64,000 nt of DNA from Fluviicola sp. (GTDB lineage Bacteria > Bacteroidota > Bacteroidia > Flavobacteriales_D > Crocinitomicaceae), in NCBI RefSeq assembly GCF_039596395.1, contig NZ_JBCNJT010000001.1, positions 903,315-967,314 on the forward strand, in the 5' to 3' direction. Made by a program: the position numbers and the translations under genes. Position 1 is the first letter of the stretch. Each line of letters starts with the position of its first letter. The notes under the pieces are model-generated. The model saw nothing but the letters and a program-made list of their open reading frames with translations. It ran no database searches and had not been told where the DNA came from. This document shows, one piece after another, positions 60,694-64,000 of this stretch.

Positions 60694-61245
60694 ATGATCT
60701 CCCGAATTGTCGTCTTGATACTCTTCTTTCAATCCTCTTTCTTGTTTGCCCAGGTTTCAGATGCTGAAATGGAAAAATTAAAAACCAAATGGCGTGCCGA
60801 GCTCAGACAGAAAGGCCATGAACTGGCAGGGAAAACAGAAATAGTACAGGGAAAGAGTGAGTTTTCAGATTCGATCCGGCGCTTATTTTTGGAAGATACA
60901 TTCGTGGTGGAAAACCTGCACCGGAAACAACTGGAGAAAGACCTGACCAACCTGGGTATGAATAAGGCCAATTTGGCTTGTGCATCCGAATATGAGCTTT
61001 TGGTTGATAAATACTACGGAATACTTTTGTCAAAAATGAAGCCGGATGATAAAGAGTTGCTCATTTCCTGGCAGCAATCCTGGAAGGCGCTTATGGATAA
61101 AGAGCGTGTCCTGATCGGAAAATTCATGCAGGAAGCATACAGCGGAGGCGGAAGCGTACAATCATTGACCTATACCAGCCGGTTGATGCATGGGCAGAAA
61201 GACCATTTGATCCTGCTGATGAATTACTTGTCGGAATTAATTTAA
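60694..61245 (+). CDS. Secreted LprI-like (DUF1311) protein
   Basis: This 183-residue protein has a signal peptide (VVLILFFQSSFLFAQV). From residue 95 it reads like the lysozyme-inhibitor LprI (DUF1311) domain: CASEYELLVDKYYGILLSKMKPDDKELLISWQQSWKALMDKERVLIGK and then GGSVQSLTYTSRLMHGQKDHLILLMNYL. Canonical members have three or four conserved Cys; here only Cys92 remains, so the disulfides are absent. A protective or inhibitor role in the envelope is conceivable but not supported directly. It lies four bases before the lipase gene and is co-transcribed with it. Confidence 0.6.
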   Translation: MISRIVVLILFFQSSFLFAQVSDAEMEKLKTKWRAELRQKGHELAGKTEIVQGKSEFSDSIRRLFLEDTFVVENLHRKQLEKDLTNLGMNKANLACASEYELLVDKYYGILLSKMKPDDKELLISWQQSWKALMDKERVLIGKFMQEAYSGGGSVQSLTYTSRLMHGQKDHLILLMNYLSELI

Positions 61246-61249
61246 TCTC

Positions 61250-62335
61250 ATGAAAAATACACTGACTCTCTTATTGGTTTTGTTTTCGGCTTTGGCATCT
61301 TCACAGACTTCCTTGAAACCCGGGTACGATAAGCGTGAAGCAGCAGAATTGCTGAAGGTGAATTTCCGTTTCGCGGATTCGTTGATGTGGGATTCCTTGC
61401 CGGGCCCGGAACGTTTTCAGTTCAAATACCGTTCGCCCACATTGGGGTTCGACAATAAATGGGATTATTGGGAAGACAAAGATGGAGTAGGAGTGTTGTC
61501 TTTGCGCGGCACAACAGCTAAGCCTACCAGCTGGGGAGCTAATTTTTATGCAGGAATGATACCTGCCAAAGGCTGGATCAAAACAAGCGAAAAGGACACG
61601 TTCTATTACGAATTGTCAAAAGACCCGAAAGCATTGGTGCATGTGGGCTGGACGACAGCGCTCGGATGTTTGTGGCAGGATATGGATTCCCTGCTTTTTG
61701 CACAAATCGACCGGGGAAAGAAAGATTTTTACATCACCGGGCACAGCCAGGGCGGTGCATTGGCTTATTTGCTGACGGCGCATTTGCTCATCATGCAGGA
61801 AAACGGGATTATTCCAAAAGATGTTCGCTTTAAGACTTACTGCAGTGCGGCACCAAAGCCCGGGAATTTATACTTCGCGTATTATTACGAAAAAATGACC
61901 CAGAGCGGCTGGGCGTATAACACCGTAAACGCGCTGGATTGGGTACCGGAATCGCCGTTCTCGATTCAAACTGTCAACGACTTTAATGCAATCAATCCGT
62001 TCAGGGATGCAAAAAAAGCCATGAAGAAATTGCCGTTTTTTCCCAGGCTGATCGTCCGGAGTATGTACAATCAAATGGACCGTCCTTCCCGGAAAACGCA
62101 ACGGCGCTTTGAGAAGAACCTGGGGAAAAAGATCGGGAAGTTGCTGACTAAAAACCTTACCGGATTTGAACCGCCGCAACTCGCTGAATCCTCTTCTTTT
62201 ACGCGTTGTGGAAACTACATTATTTTGTACCCGGATGTGGATTATTACGCAAAGTTCCCGCAAGACCGGAAAGCGATTTTTTTGAATCATCAGCTGGAAC
62301 CGTATTTGTTTATGCTGGACAAACTGCCGAAATAA
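61250..62335 (+). CDS. Class 3 lipase-family secreted hydrolase
   Basis: This 361-residue protein has a signal peptide (TLLLVLFSALASSQT). The lipase class 3 fold shows VGVLSLRGTTAKPTSWGANFYAGM (oxyanion region), the nucleophile Ser166 in YITGHSQGGALAYLL, CSAAPKPGNLYFAYYYE and NALDWVPESPF (with the likely catalytic Asp), and a C-terminal RCGNYIILYPDVDYY. It probably hydrolyses triacylglycerols or lipids outside the cytoplasm. It starts four bases after the LprI-like gene and is convergent with the gene at 62337, with only one base between the stops. Confidence 0.9.
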   Translation: MKNTLTLLLVLFSALASSQTSLKPGYDKREAAELLKVNFRFADSLMWDSLPGPERFQFKYRSPTLGFDNKWDYWEDKDGVGVLSLRGTTAKPTSWGANFYAGMIPAKGWIKTSEKDTFYYELSKDPKALVHVGWTTALGCLWQDMDSLLFAQIDRGKKDFYITGHSQGGALAYLLTAHLLIMQENGIIPKDVRFKTYCSAAPKPGNLYFAYYYEKMTQSGWAYNTVNALDWVPESPFSIQTVNDFNAINPFRDAKKAMKKLPFFPRLIVRSMYNQMDRPSRKTQRRFEKNLGKKIGKLLTKNLTGFEPPQLAESSSFTRCGNYIILYPDVDYYAKFPQDRKAIFLNHQLEPYLFMLDKLPK

Positions 62336-62336
62336 T

Positions 62337-63728
62337 TTAACGGACTTTTTTGCCGTTCATTACCTTTTCTGTCCGTACCAGTTTTGAATAGCTATCGTAA
62401 TAGTCAATTTTTCCGTTGAAGAGTTTTTCTCCTTTAAAAACCCCCGTTTCTTCGGTGTAAGGAATCTGGAATTCAACAGGCATTTCCATATTCATTTTAT
62501 ATCCGAATTTAGGTCCTGTTTTGCGGATGACTTTCCCGTTTTGATAATATAGTTCTGTTTGATCGGAATAGTTTTTACGAATAATCTCTCCAGGAACTGT
62601 ATTTGAAAAAGTAATTAAAAAGTTGTCAAATCTTGACATGTTCGTGTATTGATAGAATTCCGACATTTTTAAACCGTTGGGGTAAAATTTGCGGGTTATC
62701 CGGAAAGTAGAATCTGCTGAGAAGAATTTTGTTTCGGACAAACGGCCGGTTAGGTCATAGGTGAAAATAGTATCCGGTTCTTTGCTATTCCGGCGAAAAT
62801 AGAATTGCATGCAAACGTCACAATCGAGCAGGTATTGCCAGTTTATCGAATAATCGCACTGTCTCCCCGTAAGAATCCAGTAGCCTGTTTTCTGGCCTGA
62901 AGGAGTATATTTATTGACAATCCTTCCCTTAAAAAGGGTATCTGTGTTTTTCCCGTCCACCACATTTATGGAATAACTAAGATGAAGGCGGTCATAATAA
63001 ACACTACGCTTTCCGCTTTTCAGGAAGTCATTCTCAAAAGTACCCTCATCTTGTATGGCATATGTGCGATTGTTCTCAGTGAGTTCAGTTCGTATCGAAA
63101 TAAGTTCACAGTTTTTGTAAAAGTATTCGATCCGTTTGTTGGGTTCCATCTCTACTATATGAGAAGCACAGTTCTGGGATTCATCGTAAGTACTTATACG
63201 ATTTTCGTCCTTAATTATTTTTGGAAATTCGGACTTAACCTGTTCATAATTTTCAGGATTTTCGGGAACTTTTTCCCGAATGTAGTTCTCGTCCATTATT
63301 CCCCAGGTTGATACATGAAGTAACCGGATCGTTCCATCGATTTCATATTCGATCTCCAGTGGTCGGGAGAAAGGTGTGTGAACGAATTGTGCTTTTGCTG
63401 AAATGATAAGAGATTCACCGGGTTTAAGAACGATATTTCCACTGCCCAGGAAACTAATTCTGCCATCGGGATTGGGAACACGGATCACCTTAATTTGTTT
63501 GCTTGTATTGTTTGTTGCAAAAATTTTTAAAGTATTCAATTGGTGATTTTTCGGTAGTGTATTCCAGTAAATGCCTTGCGTTTTACCCGTAAAGTTGAGG
63601 TGTATTTCTTTTGTGATACCATCGGTGTACTCAATCACGGTATCTATGGAATTATACCGGTCTTTTTGTGTATATCCGTTAAAAACACATAGTACAAAGA
63701 GTATTTTTAAAATGTATATAATTTTCAT
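62337..63728 (-). CDS. Secreted DUF1573-like protein with C-terminal antitoxin-like repeats
   Basis: I chose the ATG at 63728 (MKIIYILKILFVLCVFNGYTQ), giving 463 residues and a clear signal peptide; a longer frame from 63800 adds a non-hydrophobic leader. The N-terminal region (about 60-165) resembles DUF1573: LNTLKIFATNNTSKQIKVIRV and VLKPGESLIISAKAQF, then EYEIDGTIRLLHVSTWG. The C-terminal half contains loosely repeated words of the MORN/YwqK type (FYPNGLKMSEFYQY, LYYQNGKVIRKTGP, FNGKIDYYDSY). The function is unknown. Export to the periplasm or surface is predicted. Confidence 0.75.
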   Translation of the reverse strand: MKIIYILKILFVLCVFNGYTQKDRYNSIDTVIEYTDGITKEIHLNFTGKTQGIYWNTLPKNHQLNTLKIFATNNTSKQIKVIRVPNPDGRISFLGSGNIVLKPGESLIISAKAQFVHTPFSRPLEIEYEIDGTIRLLHVSTWGIMDENYIREKVPENPENYEQVKSEFPKIIKDENRISTYDESQNCASHIVEMEPNKRIEYFYKNCELISIRTELTENNRTYAIQDEGTFENDFLKSGKRSVYYDRLHLSYSINVVDGKNTDTLFKGRIVNKYTPSGQKTGYWILTGRQCDYSINWQYLLDCDVCMQFYFRRNSKEPDTIFTYDLTGRLSETKFFSADSTFRITRKFYPNGLKMSEFYQYTNMSRFDNFLITFSNTVPGEIIRKNYSDQTELYYQNGKVIRKTGPKFGYKMNMEMPVEFQIPYTEETGVFKGEKLFNGKIDYYDSYSKLVRTEKVMNGKKVR

Positions 63729-63908
63729 AATGAGAAGTGATTCACCAGGTTGCCTGTGACAGACGGGGTTAATGACAGTAAATTTCCGATATTGAGTCAA
63801 ATTTAAGATAGAATTAATCCAAATAATGTTATATTTGAGTTAACACTAAATGACTCACTTGATGCTATTCACTTTACTAAATGAAACCGCTTTTACCGGC
63901 AGGTAGTA

Positions 63909-64000
63909 CTAATCTAGTTCTTGTTTGAAAATAGCGTCATCAGGTTTGAACCTTTTGATAGTTGATGTGTGTGGAATCGTTTCGGGTGCTTTAACAGGCA
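63909..64000 (-). CDS. C-terminal end of a gene cut off by the window edge
   Basis: A minus-strand frame enters from the right edge and stops with TAG at 63911-63909, giving about 29 residues ending in RFKPDDAIFKQELD. The composition looks protein-like, and the frame has no earlier stop in the window. No family can be assigned. It could also be chance; only the adjoining sequence can decide. Confidence 0.35.
   Translation of the reverse strand, partial: PVKAPETIPHTSTIKRFKPDDAIFKQELD

Overview
The window looks like ordinary chromosome from a free-living Bacteroidota bacterium of the Flavobacteriales type; a Fluviicola/Crocinitomicaceae-like organism is my guess, from memory only. The evidence is repeated type IX secretion (T9SS) C-terminal tails, promoters with the Bacteroidota -7 element TAnnTTTG, little Shine-Dalgarno signal, adjacent parE/parC, and lineage-typical families (DUF4293, DUF983, DUF4465, GbsR-like regulators, SMP-propeller histidine kinases). 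I found no rRNA, tRNA, CRISPR array, insertion sequence or prophage.

Layout. 1-2072: a truncated secreted PKD-type protein and a small secreted partner (minus). 2251-4587: a GbsR/MarR-like regulator, a DCC-type membrane protein and a TIGR01777 epimerase-like protein (minus), with two matching dyads as candidate operators. 4634-9875: a cobalamin-riboswitch operon encoding a DUF4465 protein, a TonB-dependent receptor, a beta-propeller lipoprotein and a fourth surface protein. This is probably a vitamin B12 capture and uptake locus in which two of the surface components carry T9SS tails. 10128-15169: a TPR membrane protein, lumazine synthase, a phosphohexomutase, a DUF4139 protein and a DUF983 protein. 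15458-20939: a gingipain-like C25 protease, an HI0933-type flavoprotein, a small lipoprotein, an M42 peptidase and a YigZ protein. 21155-22585: dnaA with a long AT-rich leader. 23018-28801: a thioesterase, an arginase-fold enzyme, a membrane patatin, a papain-like protein, CorA and a DUF6686-like protein. 28975-33840: topoisomerase IV (parE, parC) with a decayed YhcG-type nuclease fragment between the two genes. 34013-42612: a stand-alone ATPase, a desaturase, rocD, a lipase-like hydrolase, LemA and DUF3137, a second phosphohexomutase and a His/Tyr-rich secreted protein. 42886-51000: aroC with a GT-C-like membrane protein, a type II NADH dehydrogenase and an SMP-propeller two-component pair. 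51161-64000: a lipoprotein, a zinc-finger/T9SS protein, DUF4293, an ABC-F ATPase, a second TonB receptor with a metal-regulator-like dyad, an ankyrin protein, a TPR-SpoIIE phosphatase, an LprI-like protein, a lipase, a DUF1573-like protein and the end of one more gene.

Between the genes there is a rich set of small non-coding repeats. (a) Imperfect hairpins have one arm made of GTTCAAA-type repeats and the other of TTTGAAC-type repeats; there are at least seven, all at gene ends. (b) Palindromes have the form GTAGG...CCTAC; there are four clear copies and one decayed copy. (c) A cluster of three CACTGAGCG...GTCGAAGTG dyads lies after the first phosphohexomutase gene. (d) A perfect 18-bp inverted repeat lies before the ATPase gene. 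The most distinctive leads are the T9SS-linked B12 locus, two coupled mini-ORFs in the rocD leader, the nuclease remnant inside the topoisomerase IV operon, and these repeat families.
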